Positions 63,796 to 64,000 of a stretch of 64,000 bases of DNA are shown one piece after another. The notes beneath the pieces are model-generated. The model was not told the origin of the DNA, did no database searches, and saw only the letters and a program-made list of their open reading frames with translations. A program made the translations under genes and the position numbers. This stretch comes from Marinibacterium profundimaris (GTDB lineage: Bacteria; Pseudomonadota; Alphaproteobacteria; Rhodobacterales; Rhodobacteraceae). The stretch is from positions 279,538-343,537 of the forward strand of contig NZ_AQQR01000005.1 of the NCBI RefSeq assembly GCF_002210095.1. The letters are read 5' to 3'. The stretch's first letter is position 1. Each line of letters opens with the position of its first letter.

Positions 63796-64000
63796 GGACG
63801 CCCGGGCGACGGGGGGCGCCGGGACGGGCCGGGGCGGGGCGGGACGTCCGGCCAGGCCGGGACGGGGCATGTCTTGGCGTCATCGGAGCGCCTCCTTTCG
63901 CGGGGAAGGTAGCCCGGCAATCCGGGGGCGTCGACCGTTCGGAGCGGTCCGGGGACGCTAAAGCGTCCGGCTCAAAACCTGAATCGCAAGGGATTCCCTT

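Overview
The window is about 67% G+C, densely packed chromosomal DNA from an alphaproteobacterium. It is most consistent with a Rhodobacteraceae (roseobacter-type) genome. The evidence is a PccR-type regulator with its propionyl-CoA genes, a BetI/BetC/BetA plus ChoXWV choline locus, an allantoinase-OHCU decarboxylase fusion, the hdaA-ppk-ppx and proS-lolCE-lolD gene orders, and a dispersed intergenic repeat I associate with this family. I see no prophage, CRISPR array, complete insertion sequence, rRNA or tRNA. Intact coding genes are the rule; one methyltransferase is frameshifted.

Layout. 1-4.7 kb: ureide (purine) catabolism (uraH start, puuE-uraD fusion, allA, a purine permease, allE). 5-11.4 kb: small envelope proteins, a DUF3302/HlyD-like membrane pair, a GFA protein, a hydroxyacid reductase, an acyl-CoA dehydrogenase and a dihaem cytochrome c. 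11.5-12.8 kb: a divergent tryptophanyl-tRNA synthetase preceded by a textbook Trp attenuator (leader peptide with tandem Trp codons). 12.9-18.5 kb: truA, ycjX-GNAT-ycjF, the broken methyltransferase and a VIT-family protein. 18.6-21.9 kb: ileS, preceded by a candidate Ile/Val leader peptide and followed by a five-hairpin array. 21.9-29 kb: an SLC13 permease, an amidohydrolase, yebC, a short unknown protein, a LysE/ArgO exporter and a DMT transporter. 29.5-36.9 kb: a choline regulon, with choXWV (interrupted by an unusual nuclease-motif gene) divergent from betI-betC-betA around a BetI-like operator. 37.3-50.7 kb: propionyl-CoA assimilation (pccR, pccB, pccA, mcm) interleaved with small Rhodobacteraceae-type lipoproteins and exported proteins. 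50.8-54.8 kb: VOC and GNAT proteins, a TerB/J-domain protein and ppx. 54.8-58.8 kb: ppk, hdaA and a PerM-type protein. 59-64 kb: proS, lolCE, lolD and a lipoprotein with an HExxH motif.

How the genes work together. The ureide genes would turn uric-acid-derived HIU and OHCU through allantoin toward ureidoglycolate and glyoxylate; uricase and allantoate amidohydrolase are not in the window. The choline genes import choline, desulfate choline-O-sulfate and begin oxidation to betaine; betB is missing here. PccA/PccB and methylmalonyl-CoA mutase carry propionyl-CoA to succinyl-CoA under PccR.

The most interesting non-coding material is: (i) the trpS attenuator; (ii) the possible ileS leader; (iii) a two-copy structured element of about 80-100 nt built around the palindrome TGTCCCACGCGTGGGACA; (iv) a tandem hairpin array with compensatory stem changes after ileS. 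All functional calls rest on reading the sequence and remembered family features; no database search was run.
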